A stretch of 64,000 bases of DNA from Oceaniferula marina (GCF_013391475.1 NZ_JACBAZ010000003.1:186001-250000); one strand, 5' to 3'. Counted from the stretch's first letter, positions 35,192 to 47,400 are shown. A program made the numbers and translations. The notes: a model not told the origin generated them from the letters alone.

Positions 35192-36097
35192 ATGTCCGCA
35201 AACCTTCTCGAACAAGCGCTCCAACAACGCTCATCCCTCCTCAGCCCGGACACCAACGCCCTACGCTTGATCGACGGCGATGGCGATGGACTATCCGGTA
35301 TTTTCCTCGAAACATTCGCCGACCGCTGGGTCGTCTCCACCCGAAGCAACCACCTACCCGACGACATTCGCAAGTGGCTCACAGCTCAGAACCACAGCAC
35401 CTATTGGAAACGTCTCGACCAACACGAGAAAGAAAGTCCGAGCCACATCGGAGGACCGGAACAAAACGAAGCATTCACCGCCACCGAGTCCGGCGTCCGT
35501 TACCAAATCGACTTTCAGGCCGGTTACTCCCAGGGGATCTTTCTCGACCAGCGCCTCAACCGCCAGCGGGTTCGCCAATCTTCCACCACTGGCGACGGTC
35601 AAACCAAAACCGTGCTCAACACCTTCGCCTACACCGGAGCCTTCTCCGTCTGCGCCGCGCTCGGCGGAGCCACCACCACCACCCTGGATCTCTCCCAGGT
35701 TTACCTCGACTGGGCCCGGGACAATTTCCGCCTCAACCAGCTCGACCCCGCCGACCACTATTTCTGTAAAGGTGACACCTTCCACTGGCTCAAACGCTTT
35801 GCCCGCCAAGGCCGCAGCTTCGACGGCATCATCCTCGACCCCCCGACCTTTTCCCGCGACGACAAAGGCAAAGTCTTCCGGGTCGAAAAAGACTACCACC
35901 GGCTCGTCCAACTCGCCCATGCCTGCCTCGCCCCCGGAGGCTGGATCCTCTGCTGCACCAACTGCCGCAAACTTCATCCACGCGAGTTCGCCCGCATGGT
36001 CCGCCGTGGAGCCCCCGGCTGCACGGTCACCCCACTCCCCATGCCCCCTGAATACACCGGCGAAAACTACCTCAAGTCACTCTGGGTGAATAAATAA
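35192..36097 (+). CDS. Class I SAM-dependent rRNA methyltransferase (RlmI-like)
   Basis: A 301-residue protein from ATG 35192. N-terminal part: LRLIDGDGDGLSGIFLETFADRWVV, like the linker after a PUA domain in RlmI/YccW enzymes. The Rossmann core shows the SAM motif NTFAYTGAFSVCAALGGA, the acidic end DLSQVYLDWARDN, and catalytic motif IILDPPTFSR. It resembles 23S rRNA (cytosine-5) methyltransferases, but the N-terminal PUA domain is shortened. It lies divergently from the mutase gene with 120 bases between starts. The family is sure, the exact target base is not. Confidence 0.88.
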   Translation: MSANLLEQALQQRSSLLSPDTNALRLIDGDGDGLSGIFLETFADRWVVSTRSNHLPDDIRKWLTAQNHSTYWKRLDQHEKESPSHIGGPEQNEAFTATESGVRYQIDFQAGYSQGIFLDQRLNRQRVRQSSTTGDGQTKTVLNTFAYTGAFSVCAALGGATTTTLDLSQVYLDWARDNFRLNQLDPADHYFCKGDTFHWLKRFARQGRSFDGIILDPPTFSRDDKGKVFRVEKDYHRLVQLAHACLAPGGWILCCTNCRKLHPREFARMVRRGAPGCTVTPLPMPPEYTGENYLKSLWVNK

Positions 36098-36146
36098 ACT
36101 TGCCCTACCCTAGCAACAAATACCATCATGGCATACGTATTTTGTT

Positions 36147-37382
36147 ATGATGCAAACCATCCCGATTGTCATAATCGCTACTCTGGTCGCGATGCTTGTA
36201 TGGACCGTCCACCAACGTGGCGACATCACAACCCTGACTCGGCAAAACCAAGAACTTGAGCAGATCATTCACACTCACCAGAGAGCAGATTCCAAGCAAG
36301 CCAAACACACGGAGATCAGGACATCGCTGGATGATACCCCTATCAACTGGACAAAAGTCGTCAAAGATCTTCGAAGCAATCTTGGTGGCTACGGCTATTT
36401 AAAAACAACAAGGCGCCTAGACGAAGCCTTTGAATCGATGAGTTATGACGGCTTAATCACAGCCCTCGACGAGATCCACGCCACGGACTTATCCAAAGGG
36501 GACCGGCAAATGCTCATCCGGATCATGTGCTCCCAACTGTTTTCCAGGTTCACGGAACAAAGCCTCGCCCGATTTATCGATCGCTACCGCGAACCCATCT
36601 GGCAACATTCCATCGCCCAAGGGTTTGCGAAATGGATACGTCAACATCCTGAAAAAGCCACCACATGGTATGAATCAGAGCTTTTAACAGGAACCTTTAA
36701 CACCGACTCGCCAGAAAATCAGCTTAACACCCCCGAAACTTTACTAGAGTATGGCATCTACTCGATTCTTTCCTCATCCCCTGATCATGCACAACGTCTG
36801 CTAGCCTCCGTCCCTCAATCTAGCCAACTCAGAGCACTCTCGAGCATTAGACTAACCAATCTCACCCCCGAGGATCATATCAACTGGGCCACATTGGTTC
36901 GTAACACATTATGCCAAAAAGACCAACTCAAAGCTATCACGTGGCCCACCCAGAACTGGAGTGATGGTGATGGTGCCCCAATGCACATCTCCGAAGTAGA
37001 CGCCTACCTTAGACGCATCCAACCTAACAACGACGAGCTCGAAGCCTGCATCATGACCGTCGCAGCACAACCAACTTCATGGCAACAAGACCGGAGAAAA
37101 ATAAAAACAGACGATATCGACAGACTCCGCCAATGGGTCAACACTCATCAGCCGGAACTCCTCGATACCGCCACGGCCAAGGCCGTTCGTAGTGCTCATA
37201 TCCCCTACCAAGAACTGGAACGCATCATATCCCGATACCATGCAACCAGCCACAACGATGAACTCCTCATTGCCCTGCTGAAAAACAGGCAGGCAAGCCA
37301 CCACCGCGAATTGTCACGCGATATCGCATCCCGACTAACGGACGAAGCGCAGCGAAACCACTATCTTGACGAGTTTGAATAA
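36147..37382 (+). CDS. Membrane-anchored helical protein of unknown function, paralog 1
   Basis: A 411-residue protein. An N-terminal membrane helix (residues about 3-20) is followed by a short coiled coil (LTRQNQELEQIIHTH) and then a fully helical, solenoid-like body with Trp-containing units such as GFAKWIRQHPEKATTWYESEL. The next gene encodes a protein of the same size, architecture and Trp-unit pattern. It is probably anchored in the inner membrane and faces the periplasm. Such alpha-solenoid proteins are frequent in Verrucomicrobia but I know no function. The neighbouring genes give no hint. Confidence 0.75.
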   Translation: MMQTIPIVIIATLVAMLVWTVHQRGDITTLTRQNQELEQIIHTHQRADSKQAKHTEIRTSLDDTPINWTKVVKDLRSNLGGYGYLKTTRRLDEAFESMSYDGLITALDEIHATDLSKGDRQMLIRIMCSQLFSRFTEQSLARFIDRYREPIWQHSIAQGFAKWIRQHPEKATTWYESELLTGTFNTDSPENQLNTPETLLEYGIYSILSSSPDHAQRLLASVPQSSQLRALSSIRLTNLTPEDHINWATLVRNTLCQKDQLKAITWPTQNWSDGDGAPMHISEVDAYLRRIQPNNDELEACIMTVAAQPTSWQQDRRKIKTDDIDRLRQWVNTHQPELLDTATAKAVRSAHIPYQELERIISRYHATSHNDELLIALLKNRQASHHRELSRDIASRLTDEAQRNHYLDEFE

Positions 37383-37392
37383 GCCTCTAGCC

Positions 37393-38577
37393 ATGAAAAG
37401 AATCACGAACATCACGGCGGCTTTGCTGATTGCTACGACAGGTTTCGCTTGGTTCAACCACCACCAAATCACCGTCTTAGAAGCCAAACAAGAGGCTCTG
37501 AATGAACAGGCAAGATCTCGAGGCATCCACCCTGAGGCCACAACCGGCACACCCTTCCGAAACCACAGGGGCAACCGAGCCAGACACTTTCCGACCCTCA
37601 CCCACTCTGAAACCGTCTCACTGGGCCATGCATTCATCGCCTATGCCGAGGAAATGGAATTGCTAGATCGCAACACCCCAGTCGATCAGGCCACCCGACA
37701 GCGAATGATCGACCAGATGGATCAAATTCTGGCCTTAAATAAAAAGCAGATCCTCACCCTGATCCAGGAAATCCAGGCCGCCGACTACACCACTCCGATC
37801 ATCCGCGACCGCCTGCTCTCGTTTCTCATCCGCCAACTGGGAAACAATCATCCTCCCGATGCACTCAAAGTACTCACAGAATCCCCTGGCATCCTTGAGC
37901 AGGTCAAGCGTCACAACAGCTTGATCGGCGGATCAATTCGAGCCTGGGCAAGTGAAAATCCCGGCCAAGCGCTCGCATGGTTTGACCAACACATCCAAGC
38001 ACTCCCCGCAAACGCCGCCGACCAATTCGAGTACGACCTAATCTGCGGGACCGCGTCCAGTGATATCAAGCAAGCATTCTCATTATTCAATCGATTCGGA
38101 AAATCACCGGACCGTGCCGCGGGAATGCTCCGTTACATCGATCCCTCCAAGGAATCCAGAATCGCCGCCCTGGCTCCACTCCGCGAATGGATCAAAACAT
38201 TGCCAGCAAACTCCAAAATATCAGATCGATGCTACAGTAAATGCATCATCACACTCACTCTGGGCCAAGGTGGCAAGTCCGCACCGTTTGATTCAACCAC
38301 TCAATGGATCAATCAAGCCCATCTTACTCTGGAAGAGAGCCGATTTCTCACTCGCAGGGACCTCCTCGATATCACCTACTACATCCGCCCAAATGAGGCC
38401 GGGCAATGGGCCGAATGGTTTGGAGCACAATTCCCTGCTGAGATAGCACAAAGAACCATCCAACACCTCGCATCCAACCGTCGCACGGCTGAGCACATCA
38501 AAGACTGGCTGGAGTCAGCGCCTAATGGACCAGGCAAGAGCATGGTGCTGGATTCCATCGAGTCCACTAAGCCATGA
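37393..38577 (+). CDS. Membrane-anchored helical protein of unknown function, paralog 2
   Basis: A 394-residue protein from ATG 37393, 10 bases after the previous stop, so co-transcribed. It has a signal-anchor (KRITNITAALLIATTGFAWF), a short coiled coil (ITVLEAKQEALNEQ), an Arg-rich linker and then helices with the unit GSIRAWASENPGQALAWFDQHI, matching paralog 1. The two likely form a complex or act in the same process. No catalytic residues can be proposed. Confidence 0.75.
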   Translation: MKRITNITAALLIATTGFAWFNHHQITVLEAKQEALNEQARSRGIHPEATTGTPFRNHRGNRARHFPTLTHSETVSLGHAFIAYAEEMELLDRNTPVDQATRQRMIDQMDQILALNKKQILTLIQEIQAADYTTPIIRDRLLSFLIRQLGNNHPPDALKVLTESPGILEQVKRHNSLIGGSIRAWASENPGQALAWFDQHIQALPANAADQFEYDLICGTASSDIKQAFSLFNRFGKSPDRAAGMLRYIDPSKESRIAALAPLREWIKTLPANSKISDRCYSKCIITLTLGQGGKSAPFDSTTQWINQAHLTLEESRFLTRRDLLDITYYIRPNEAGQWAEWFGAQFPAEIAQRTIQHLASNRRTAEHIKDWLESAPNGPGKSMVLDSIESTKP

Positions 38578-38652
38578 GCCCGACACCGAAGATGTGACGA
38601 TTGTGAGGACCTATCATTGCACCCATTGGCAAAGAATTCCATTATGATTCCC

Positions 38653-38682
38653 TTGTCACCAGAAGCCATCTCTCATTAGGTT
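38653..38682 (+). promoter_or_regulatory. Weak candidate promoter close to the SDR start codon
   Basis: TTGTCA (38653-38658), 18 bases, TAGGTT (38677-38682), then seven bases to ATG 38690. The distance between -10 box and ATG equals that at lpxC, so the transcript could be leaderless; the boxes are weaker. Confidence 0.3.
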
Positions 38683-38689
38683 ATGCTCC

Positions 38690-39394
38690 ATGATATCCAT
38701 GCATCACAAAACCGCCCTTGTCACCGGTGCCTCCTCGGGCATCGGCCGCGCCATTGCCAGCCAACTCGTCGACGCCGGGGCCAAGGTGATCGGCCTCTGC
38801 CGAGACAGCTCGAAGCTTCCTGCGGGCGTACAAGCCCTCCCCTGTGATCTCACAGACATCCAGCAGATCGATGCCGCCTTTGCCTCAATCAAGCATCTCG
38901 ACATCCTCGTCAACAACGCGGGCCTCGCCCTGCTGTCCCGAATTTCCGACGGGAACCCCGCCGACTGGGAAACAATGTGGCGGCTCAATGTCCAGGCGCT
39001 GACCATCTGCAGCCAGAAAGCGCTCGCCCTCTTTCCTGAATCGGGAGGCCAAATCGTCAACACCTCCAGCATGAGCGGGCATCGCGTCCCGGCCACGGGC
39101 GGTTTTTATTCACCTACGAAGTTTGCCGTGCGCGCCATCAGCGACGCCCTGCGCAGCGAACTCCGGGCCGATGACAACCCGACCCGGGTCGCCACCGTGT
39201 CTCCCGGATACGTCGACACCCCGCTACTCGATCACTACTTCAAAGGACGAGAAGAACAACTCGCCCAAACCCGCCAATCGATCCGCATGCTCCAGCCAGA
39301 TGATGTCGCTTCGGCTGTGCTTCACATCCTCAACACGCCCCTTCATGTCGAAATCACCGATATCCAAATGCGCAGCGTGGATCAGAAAAGCTGA
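38690..39394 (+). CDS. Short-chain dehydrogenase/reductase
   Basis: A 234-residue classical SDR. The NADP(H)-binding motif TGASSGIG lies at residues 13-20, NNAG near 74, catalytic Ser in VNTSSMSG, and the YSPTK (YxxxK) pair near 142. The sequence resembles the YdfG-like group acting on hydroxy acids or carbonyls. It is cytoplasmic. A second ATG at 38699 is possible as start. Neighbours do not reveal a pathway; the substrate is unknown. Confidence 0.9.
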   Translation: MISMHHKTALVTGASSGIGRAIASQLVDAGAKVIGLCRDSSKLPAGVQALPCDLTDIQQIDAAFASIKHLDILVNNAGLALLSRISDGNPADWETMWRLNVQALTICSQKALALFPESGGQIVNTSSMSGHRVPATGGFYSPTKFAVRAISDALRSELRADDNPTRVATVSPGYVDTPLLDHYFKGREEQLAQTRQSIRMLQPDDVASAVLHILNTPLHVEITDIQMRSVDQKS

Positions 39395-39551
39395 TTGTAT
39401 CACCTATGATAATATTCGTATGATTCGTGAGATTCGTGGTTCCATCAATTGCTGATTTTTCCCTCGAATTTTTCTTCCTACTACGTAGGAAAGACGTCAT
39501 CGATGAAAAATGTGCTTTCCAAATCGGTTTTGGCTGTCTAGTCCCCCTCCC

Positions 39552-42149
39552 ATGCCGAAAACTCTGATCATTGCGGAAAAACCCTCCGTTGCCACCGATT
39601 TGTCCCGTGCACTCGCCAAAGCACCCGGGATCGAAAAATTCGGAAAAAAGGGCCAGGGAAGAAATACCTACTTTGAAAACGACACCCACGTGATCACTTC
39701 GGCCGTTGGTCACTTGGTGGAACTCAAAATGCCCCAGGGGCCGATCGGCAAAAATGGCAAAGCCCGTAACCTTCCATGGAATTTCGAGGTCCTGCCCGCC
39801 ATCCCCCAATCTTTCCAACTCCAACCCATCGAACAATCCGAGTCCCGACTCAAGCTCGTTCTCCGGCTCGCCCGCCGCAAGGATGTCGATACCATCGTCA
39901 ACGCCTGTGACGCCGGTCGCGAGGGGGAACTGATCTTCCGCTATATTCTCGAACTCGGCAAAGTGGATAAACCGGTCAAGCGGCTCTGGATGCAGTCGAT
40001 GACCCAAAATGCTATTCTCGAAGCTTGGGCCAGCCTGCGCAGCGACGAAGACATGCACAATCTGCGCGACGCCGCCAAATGCCGGTCTGAATCCGACTGG
40101 TTGGTCGGGCTCAACGCAACCCGCGCCCTGACATGCTTCCGCTCCCGGCACGGTGGATTCAACATCACCGCCGCCGGCCGGGTCCAGACGCCCACCCTTG
40201 CTATTTTGGCCAAACGCGAGATGGAAATCCGCGAATTCATCCCAGAAGCCTACGCCGAGGTCCACGCCGACTTCGCTGTGGAAAAAGGAAGCTACGCCGG
40301 CCGCTGGTTTAATGAATCCTGGAAAAAAGACCCGGCCCACCCCCACTCCAAGGCCGAGCGCATCTGGGATAAGGAAAATGCCGAAACCATCCGCAGTCGC
40401 TGTGAAGGAAAAACCGGCACCGTCAGTGAAACCCAGAAACCCACCAAACAAGCGTCCCCCCAACTCTATGACCTGACCACCCTGCAACGCGAAGCATCCT
40501 CCCGCTATGGCTTCTCGGCCCGCCGCACCCTGCAACTGGCCCAGTCACTTTACGAGAAATACAAAATGCTGACCTACCCGCGGACCGACTCCCGCTACCT
40601 GCCGGAAGACTACCTCGGCACCGTGCATGGCACCATCCAATCGATCTCCGAACAAGGTGGCGATCTCGGCCGCTATGCCAAACAAGCAATCGACCAAGAC
40701 CTGGTCAAACCGAGCAAGCGGATCTTTAACAACGCCAAGATCTCCGACCACTTCGCCATCATCCCCACCGGCCGCTTTGTCAAACTCGATGAGGCAGCCC
40801 AGAAAATTTTTGATTTGGTCGCCAAGCGCTTCCTTGCCGTGTTCTACCCTCATGCCGAGTTCCTCAACACCCGGCGCATTACCCGCATTTCCCACCCGGA
40901 TGCCACCGATGCCTTTCTGACCACCGGCAAAATCCTCGTCACTCCTGGCTGGCTCGCCATCTATGGCCGCCAACCCGGTGTCGCAGCCGGCAAAGACGAC
41001 CTTTGCGCCGTCTCTGAAGGTGAGTCGGCCCAAGTTACAGACATCGAGGTCAAACATGACGAAACCAAACCGCCGGCACGATTCAACGAAGCCACCCTAC
41101 TCTCCGCCATGGAGGGCGCTGGCAAACTCATCGACGACGACGAACTGCGCGAGGCCATGGCTGACCGTGGACTCGGCACCCCCGCCACCCGCGCCGCCAC
41201 CATTGAGGGCCTGATCCGTCAAAAATACATCGAACGTGACGGCCGCGAAATCCACGTGACCCGCAAGGGTCTCAGCTTGATTGACCTCACCCAGGAGCTC
41301 GGAATCGACGCCCTGGCCTCCCCATCCATGACCGGAGACTGGGAAAGCAAGCTTCACCAAATGGAACATGGCCAACTCACCCGCCCTGAGTTCATGCAGG
41401 AAATCATCGGTTTCACCAGTGACATCGTCAACAAAGCCAAAACCTACACCGCCGAGCTCAAGAACAAGGTCTTTCCGGACCTGCTCTGCCCCTGCCCGGT
41501 CTGTCAGACCGAGCCGATGAAAACCACCGATGCCACCTATCAGTGCTCCAACCCGGAGTGCGGGTTCCAAAGCAACAAGTATATCGCCTCCCGCGAGCTC
41601 AAGCCGGAAGAAGCCATTCAACTCTTCACCACCAAACTCGTCGGCCCCTTCGACGACTTCAAATCCCGCTTCAACCGCCCGTTCGAAGCCGTGCTCGAAC
41701 TCAAACAGGAAACCACCAAATCCGGCAAACCCGGAAAGTGGAAAGTCAACTTCGTCTTCGATGACGGCGAAGATGAAAAAGACGAACTGAGCGATGAGCA
41801 CATTGTCGCCACCGTAACCACCCCGGATGGCAGTGAAGTCCAGATCTATGAGATGAACAAAGCCTGGCACGTCCCCGCGATCACGACCAAAAACGACCCC
41901 GACGGCATCCGCATCTCACGCACCATCCTGAAACACGAAATCCCACGCGATCAAGCGATCAAACTCATCCAACTAGGAAAGACCGATCTCATCCCGGGCT
42001 TCATTTCGCGTAAGACCCGCCGACCGTTCTCAGCCTACCTCACCTTCGACCACAGCAGCGGCAAAGTGGGATTTGAATTCGAACCCCGAAAGAAAGCAGC
42101 CAAGAAGGCGGCAAAAAAATCAGCAAAAAAGAATGAAGAAAAAAAATGA
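39552..42149 (+). CDS. topB: DNA topoisomerase III (type IA) with lysine/alanine-rich tail
   Basis: An 865-residue protein from ATG 39552, where [14 protein letters not shown] opens the Toprim domain. Acidic motif [27 protein letters not shown] and the active-site strand [17 protein letters not shown] (nucleophile Tyr before PRTDSRY) are intact. A four-Cys zinc ribbon lies near residue 645 (CPCPVC to CSNPEC), then two repeats of the topoisomerase C-terminal type. The last about 20 residues alternate KK and AA ([10 protein letters not shown]) like histone H1 or other DNA-binding tails. It relaxes negatively supercoiled DNA and decatenates. A terminator follows. The family is certain; topB versus a chromosomal TopA paralog rests on the Toprim start and lack of extra zinc fingers. 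Confidence 0.92.
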   Translation: MPKTLIIAEKPSVATDLSRALAKAPGIEKFGKKGQGRNTYFENDTHVITSAVGHLVELKMPQGPIGKNGKARNLPWNFEVLPAIPQSFQLQPIEQSESRLKLVLRLARRKDVDTIVNACDAGREGELIFRYILELGKVDKPVKRLWMQSMTQNAILEAWASLRSDEDMHNLRDAAKCRSESDWLVGLNATRALTCFRSRHGGFNITAAGRVQTPTLAILAKREMEIREFIPEAYAEVHADFAVEKGSYAGRWFNESWKKDPAHPHSKAERIWDKENAETIRSRCEGKTGTVSETQKPTKQASPQLYDLTTLQREASSRYGFSARRTLQLAQSLYEKYKMLTYPRTDSRYLPEDYLGTVHGTIQSISEQGGDLGRYAKQAIDQDLVKPSKRIFNNAKISDHFAIIPTGRFVKLDEAAQKIFDLVAKRFLAVFYPHAEFLNTRRITRISHPDATDAFLTTGKILVTPGWLAIYGRQPGVAAGKDDLCAVSEGESAQVTDIEVKHDETKPPARFNEATLLSAMEGAGKLIDDDELREAMADRGLGTPATRAATIEGLIRQKYIERDGREIHVTRKGLSLIDLTQELGIDALASPSMTGDWESKLHQMEHGQLTRPEFMQEIIGFTSDIVNKAKTYTAELKNKVFPDLLCPCPVCQTEPMKTTDATYQCSNPECGFQSNKYIASRELKPEEAIQLFTTKLVGPFDDFKSRFNRPFEAVLELKQETTKSGKPGKWKVNFVFDDGEDEKDELSDEHIVATVTTPDGSEVQIYEMNKAWHVPAITTKNDPDGIRISRTILKHEIPRDQAIKLIQLGKTDLIPGFISRKTRRPFSAYLTFDHSSGKVGFEFEPRKKAAKKAAKKSAKKNEEKK

Positions 42150-42185
42150 TTTTTTTCTTCTCTCACGAGCTCTCGTGAAACTAAC

Positions 42186-42207
42186 AAACCCCTGTTTTAC
42201 GGGGTTT
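42186..42207 (+). terminator. Terminator after topB
   Basis: AAACCCC (42186-42192) pairs with GGGGTTT (42201-42207). A second small hairpin, TCACGAG/CTCGTGA, lies just upstream near 42163-42178. The T tract is short. Confidence 0.55.
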
Positions 42208-42366
42208 CCAGAGCACTCGGAAATCGAAGCAAAACGGTGATACTACCAAGGGAAATCTGAAAGGCAAGCGAAATCGTTTTTCCCCTTAATCATATTTTGT
42301 CGGAGATCGCGCATATAATCGATTCCCGTTGTCAAAAAGAAAAAGTTGGGGTTATGTGAAACCGCC

Positions 42367-44196
42367 ATGAGCACAACACATGAACCATTGAAACAGTGGG
42401 TCGAAGAAATGACCCAACTTTGCCAGCCGGACAACGTCCGCTGGTGTGACGGATCGCAAGCCGAGTGGGACGAACTCACTCAACTGCTTGTTGACAAAGG
42501 TGTCTTCACTCGCCTCAACCCGGAAAAACGCCCCAACAGCTTCTTGGCTCGTTCGGCACCATCCGACGTCGCCCGTGTTGAAGACCGCACTTACATCTGC
42601 TCCGAAGACGAAGCCGACTGCGGCCCTACCAACAACTGGTATGACCCAGCAGCAATGAAAGAGCTTCTCAAGGGCAAATTTGACGGCTGCATGAAAGGCC
42701 GCACCATGTATGTTATCCCATTCTGCATGGGACCTCTTGACAGCCCGCTCGCCAAGATCGGTGTCGAGGTGACCGACAGCGCCTACGTTGTCGTCAACAT
42801 GCGCATTATGGCCAAGATCGGCGCCAACGTGCTGCAACGTCTCGAAGACGAAGCCGCTGGCAAAGTCGACTTCGGTCGTGACGGTCACGGATCATTCGTT
42901 CCTTGCCTGCACTCTGTTGCCTGCCCACTTGAGCCAGGCCAAGAAGACAGCGCATGGCCATGCAACGAAGAGAAATACATCTCCCACTTCCCTGAGACCC
43001 AGGAAATCTGGTCCTACGGATCTGGATACGGCGGAAACGCCCTGCTTGGTAAGAAGTGCCTTGCTCTCCGCATTGCCTCCACCATCGCACGCAAAAACGG
43101 CTGGATGGCTGAGCACATGCTCATCCTCGGCATTGAAAACCCAGAAGGTGAGAAGCGCTTCATTTCCTGCGCCTTCCCATCCGCCTGCGGAAAGACCAAC
43201 CTCGCCATGCTCGTTCCTCCCAAGGAGCTCGCTGACAAGGGCTGGAAAGTCACCACCATCGGTGATGACATCGCATGGCTCTGGCCACACGCCGACGGCA
43301 CCCTGCACGCCATCAACCCTGAGTGCGGATGGTTCGGTGTGGCACCTGGAACCTCTTACGAGACCAACCCGAACGCCATGGAATCCATGCTCGAGAACTC
43401 CATCTTCACCAACGTGGCCCTCACTGACGACGGCGATGTGTGGTGGGAAGGAATGACCGACGAGACTCCTGAGCACCTCATCGACTGGAAAGGCAACGAC
43501 TGGACACCTGAGTCCGAGACACCTTCCTCGCACCCGAATGCCCGCTTCACCGCACCAGCATCCCAATGCCCATGCATCGATCCTGAGTGGACCAACCCGG
43601 ACGGTGTTTCCATCGACGCATTCGTCTTCGGCGGCCGCCGCGCAGACACCATGCCTCTGGTCTTCCAATCCAAGAGCTGGGAACACGGCACCTTCATCGG
43701 TTCCGTTATGGGCTCCGAGGTCACTGCAGCTGCTATCGGCCTGAAAGCCGGTGTGCGCCGCGACCCAATGGCCATGCTTCCGTTCATCGGATACCACGTC
43801 GGAGACTACCTCCAGAACTGGCTCGATGTCGCAGCCAAGACCGAGAACCCACCGAAAATCTTCAACACCAACTGGTTCCGCAAGGACGAAGACGGTGCTT
43901 GGCTCTGGCCAGGATTCGGTGAGAACACCCGTGTTCTTGAGTGGATCATCAACCGTGCAAATGGCAAAGTAGGCGGCGAAGAAACCTTCGTTGGCACCGT
44001 GCCTAAGTTTGAAGACTTCAACACTGAGGGACTCGACTTCTCCGAGGAAGACTTCAACAAAGTCATGACCCTCGACAAAGAAGAGTGGGCTGAAGAGCTC
44101 GCAACTCAGCAAGAGTTCCTCGATAAAGTTGGTGACAAGCTTCCACAAGCTATCTCTGACGAGCGAGCCGCTCTTATCGAGCGTGTGAACGGCTAA
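42367..44196 (+). CDS. pckG: Phosphoenolpyruvate carboxykinase (GTP)
   Basis: A 609-residue protein from ATG 42367. GTP-type motifs: [13 protein letters not shown] with the catalytic Cys in the P-loop, GDDIAWL for metal and nucleotide binding, and [13 protein letters not shown]. It interconverts oxaloacetate and PEP for gluconeogenesis in the cytoplasm. Codon use is strongly biased (for example Gly GGT/GGA and Arg CGT preferred, in contrast to the neighbours' CGG/GGG), which suggests high expression. TATAAT at 42314-42319 is a possible -10 box. It is bounded by terminators on both sides, so it is monocistronic. Confidence 0.97.
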   Translation: MSTTHEPLKQWVEEMTQLCQPDNVRWCDGSQAEWDELTQLLVDKGVFTRLNPEKRPNSFLARSAPSDVARVEDRTYICSEDEADCGPTNNWYDPAAMKELLKGKFDGCMKGRTMYVIPFCMGPLDSPLAKIGVEVTDSAYVVVNMRIMAKIGANVLQRLEDEAAGKVDFGRDGHGSFVPCLHSVACPLEPGQEDSAWPCNEEKYISHFPETQEIWSYGSGYGGNALLGKKCLALRIASTIARKNGWMAEHMLILGIENPEGEKRFISCAFPSACGKTNLAMLVPPKELADKGWKVTTIGDDIAWLWPHADGTLHAINPECGWFGVAPGTSYETNPNAMESMLENSIFTNVALTDDGDVWWEGMTDETPEHLIDWKGNDWTPESETPSSHPNARFTAPASQCPCIDPEWTNPDGVSIDAFVFGGRRADTMPLVFQSKSWEHGTFIGSVMGSEVTAAAIGLKAGVRRDPMAMLPFIGYHVGDYLQNWLDVAAKTENPPKIFNTNWFRKDEDGAWLWPGFGENTRVLEWIINRANGKVGGEETFVGTVPKFEDFNTEGLDFSEEDFNKVMTLDKEEWAEELATQQEFLDKVGDKLPQAISDERAALIERVNG

Positions 44197-44250
44197 CTGC
44201 CAACACCACTTTTACATACATCGTTGTTTTGTATGTTTTCATAAACTGGG

Positions 44251-44287
44251 CCGCCCCGCACGTTGATCGTGCGGGGCGGTTTTGTTT
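44251..44287 (+). terminator. Strong terminator after pckG
   Basis: CCGCCCCGCAC (44251-44261) pairs with GTGCGGGGCGG (44269-44279), followed by TTTTGTTTT. A smaller ACATAC/GTATGT hairpin precedes it. Confidence 0.92.
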
Positions 44288-44410
44288 TCAGCCATCACCG
44301 CCATCGTGTTGCGATTGAATCGGTAGCTCGCCGATTTCGATCAAAACCACATTCGCGGAATGCGCTGTTCATATCTGGGAGGATCGTCCGTTGATGAAAG
44401 ATGGGGATCG

Positions 44411-47400
44411 ATGAGCTCGTTTCCAATAAGTATGTCCTCACCGTTCAGATGGCCGTGCCTATGGTTGATTGCCCATTGTTTCACCGCCAGTCTGCAAGCC
44501 GAAGAGCGTGATTTGCTCAACGAATCTCCCTACGCAAGCGAGGTTCGGACTCGAGCCGCTCACTTAGCCGCGCCCTCCCCCTTAACTCGTTCGAAAGCCA
44601 TCGAGCGATTATCCATGATGCGGGAGCGCAGCGTCTGCCATCAGGTTTCCACCTTGCTAGGAGACCCCGACGCCCGCGTCCGGCGGGAAGCCGTCATGTA
44701 TCTGGCCATCAATGGCAATCGAGAGACGCTCAACCATTTGATCGAAACGCTGAACGATGCGGACTGGACCGTCAGACAAGCCGGCATCATCGCCTTACGG
44801 ACGGCAACACATTTGAAATTACCCTACCGTGCAGAAGCCCGGGCAAGCGTTCGCACACCTCAGATAGAAGAAATCAAATCCACACTTTCGAAGCTTGATT
44901 GGGACACCCACATTTCAACCTTGATCAAAACCGCCGAGGATACCCAACTCGAATACGCCGAGCGATGCGACGCCATCCGTGCCATTTGCCGGACCGGTGA
45001 AGCCAATGATGAGCTAGTCCGCAGAATCATCAAACTCGTCAAACCTCACGAAACGAAATCCTATTACCTGACAGGTAAATCGGCGCAAAAAGTCATGTAT
45101 CAAAGTGGAGGTGCCAACGCCACAACGCGCCCACCAAAACAATTTGTCGGCGCCTGCATCCGCGCGATCGGACGGCTGAGCCAAGCGGGCAAACAGGGGG
45201 AATCCTATCTTATTTCACTCCTCGATTACCCACATTGGGCAGATCAAGCACTAGATGCCATGCTGGATTGCGGCGGACCGGCGAGCATCGATGCGGTGAT
45301 CCGTCATCTACCGGACTACGGGTTCAATCCAAGCACCCGCCACGAGCAACACACAAGCTACCAGCACATCGTCAAAAGCTATCCCGCATCGGACAACCCT
45401 CAACTCTGCATGTCGGACAGGCTACCCAAACTGTATTATCAAGGCCTCAGGGTTCTTTGCCAACGACCCTTACTCGAACGGCATCGAACCGCGATACGGG
45501 CCATTGCCCCAACCATTCTGGCAACCATCCCGAACCACTTTGATTCCACAGTCGTTTATTCACGGGAACCCCTCCATGACATGACAGCTTATCTCTTGGA
45601 ATTCTCCGGAACACGAAAACACGCCCTCGACGCAGCCTGGGCAGTCATTCGTAAAGACCGGCATCTCCCCGAATCGTTTGAACACAAGGACAGCTTTATG
45701 AAGCTGGCCAGCGACTACTTCAACACAAACAAAACAACCCACCCACCCTACGCCAGCCAAATTCTAGCAGCCCTGGCGAGAGAGAGCGATCAGATCCCCC
45801 ACCTGATCGAACTACTCGATCATCCCAACGGATGGCTGCGGATCGATGCCTGCAGAGCCTTGATTTTTCTTAATGCCAAACAAGCGGCCCCCAAGCTCAG
45901 ATCACTACTCACCCACTCACCCGATGATGCCACCTTCGGCGTGCGTGTGGATCTTGACCGATTCAAATTAAAGCCGATCGAAAAGCAGGGATACGATGAA
46001 TTCTGCGACCCCTCGCCACGTTTTAAATACGCATGGATCATCGCACTCGAAAAATTGGGAGATGATCGTGACATCCCCCTGCTGCAACACTTGTCGACAA
46101 ACGACCAAAATGTCCTGGAGGTGCAGCACGCCGCGGTCCGGGCTCTTGCATCAAAAAGCAACAGCGGAGCTCATCGCTTCCTCCAAACCATCGAACGAGA
46201 CCATCCCTATTATTCGATCCGGCTGCTGGCAAGAGAAGCGTTATACCGTTCCGGCACTCCCCGATTACGCCCTACCGCCACAAAAAAAGCATCCAACCCT
46301 CATAACAAACCATCCTCTCACGCTTCGGATCAAGCCGGATTGAGTTATGCTTTTATCAAAGGACCACACGACACTGGAAACCACTTTCAAATTTCCAAAG
46401 ATCAAACCGCCTACTCAACGACAGATTCCGGCCCCACCTACCGGTTTGGGCACAATGTGTATATCTATGACACTCACGGTCAGCATGGCAAACTCAAACA
46501 ATTGACCCATTTCAATAACGCCTATGTTGCCGATCTCGAGGTCAGCTACGATGGCCAGTGGCTTCTCTTCTGTAAACGAAACATCGATAGCCCGGACCCA
46601 TGGTGGCACTTGTTTGAAATACACACGGATGGCAGCAAACTCCGACAAATCACACACGGCCCCTACCACGATGTTCAGCCGGTCTATTTGCCTGATGATT
46701 CCATTGCCTTCAGCTCAACACGCTTGGGATACAGAGACGAATACCATGGCTACCCGTCAACCGGCCTAACGACAGTCAATCGAGATGGAACGAACATCCA
46801 AGTCGTCGGCTTCAACTTTGGACGAGACTCTGAACCGTCCGTCGGCAAAGATGGCAAGATCCTCTTCACTCGTCTCGAGCTATTCTACTCACGGGTTAAA
46901 ACCGAGTGGACCCTGATGTCTGCCTTCCCTGATGGAAGCAAAGCCCAAACCCTCTATGGCCCCGAACGTAGGGAACTTTTCTATTCGATCAAGGGAGCCC
47001 AGGCACTCAGCCCACCACGGCACCGGGTTCTCCGTATCACTCAACCGCAACCTTTTGGAAACAACCAATACATCATCAACAGCTTTCGCGGCCCGATGCT
47101 CGTCGGCCCCGGAAGGGAGCAGGAACGTTTCCTCCTTCCGAATAACCACTGGGCCGTTACCTGCCCTTACCCGCTGGACGATCAAACGCTCCTGGTATCA
47201 GCAGGAAAACGACCCAACCCGAAAAATCTCATGCAAGCGGTCAATCACGGCATCTATCACATGAATGTCGATGATGGTTCGCTGAAGTTGATCTATGACG
47301 ACCCGGCAACCTCAGAACTGGATGCCAGGCCACTGCGCTCACGCCCACGGGAAAATATTCTGACGGCAAACCCAACTCAGCAGGCCTCCACTCCTTACAC

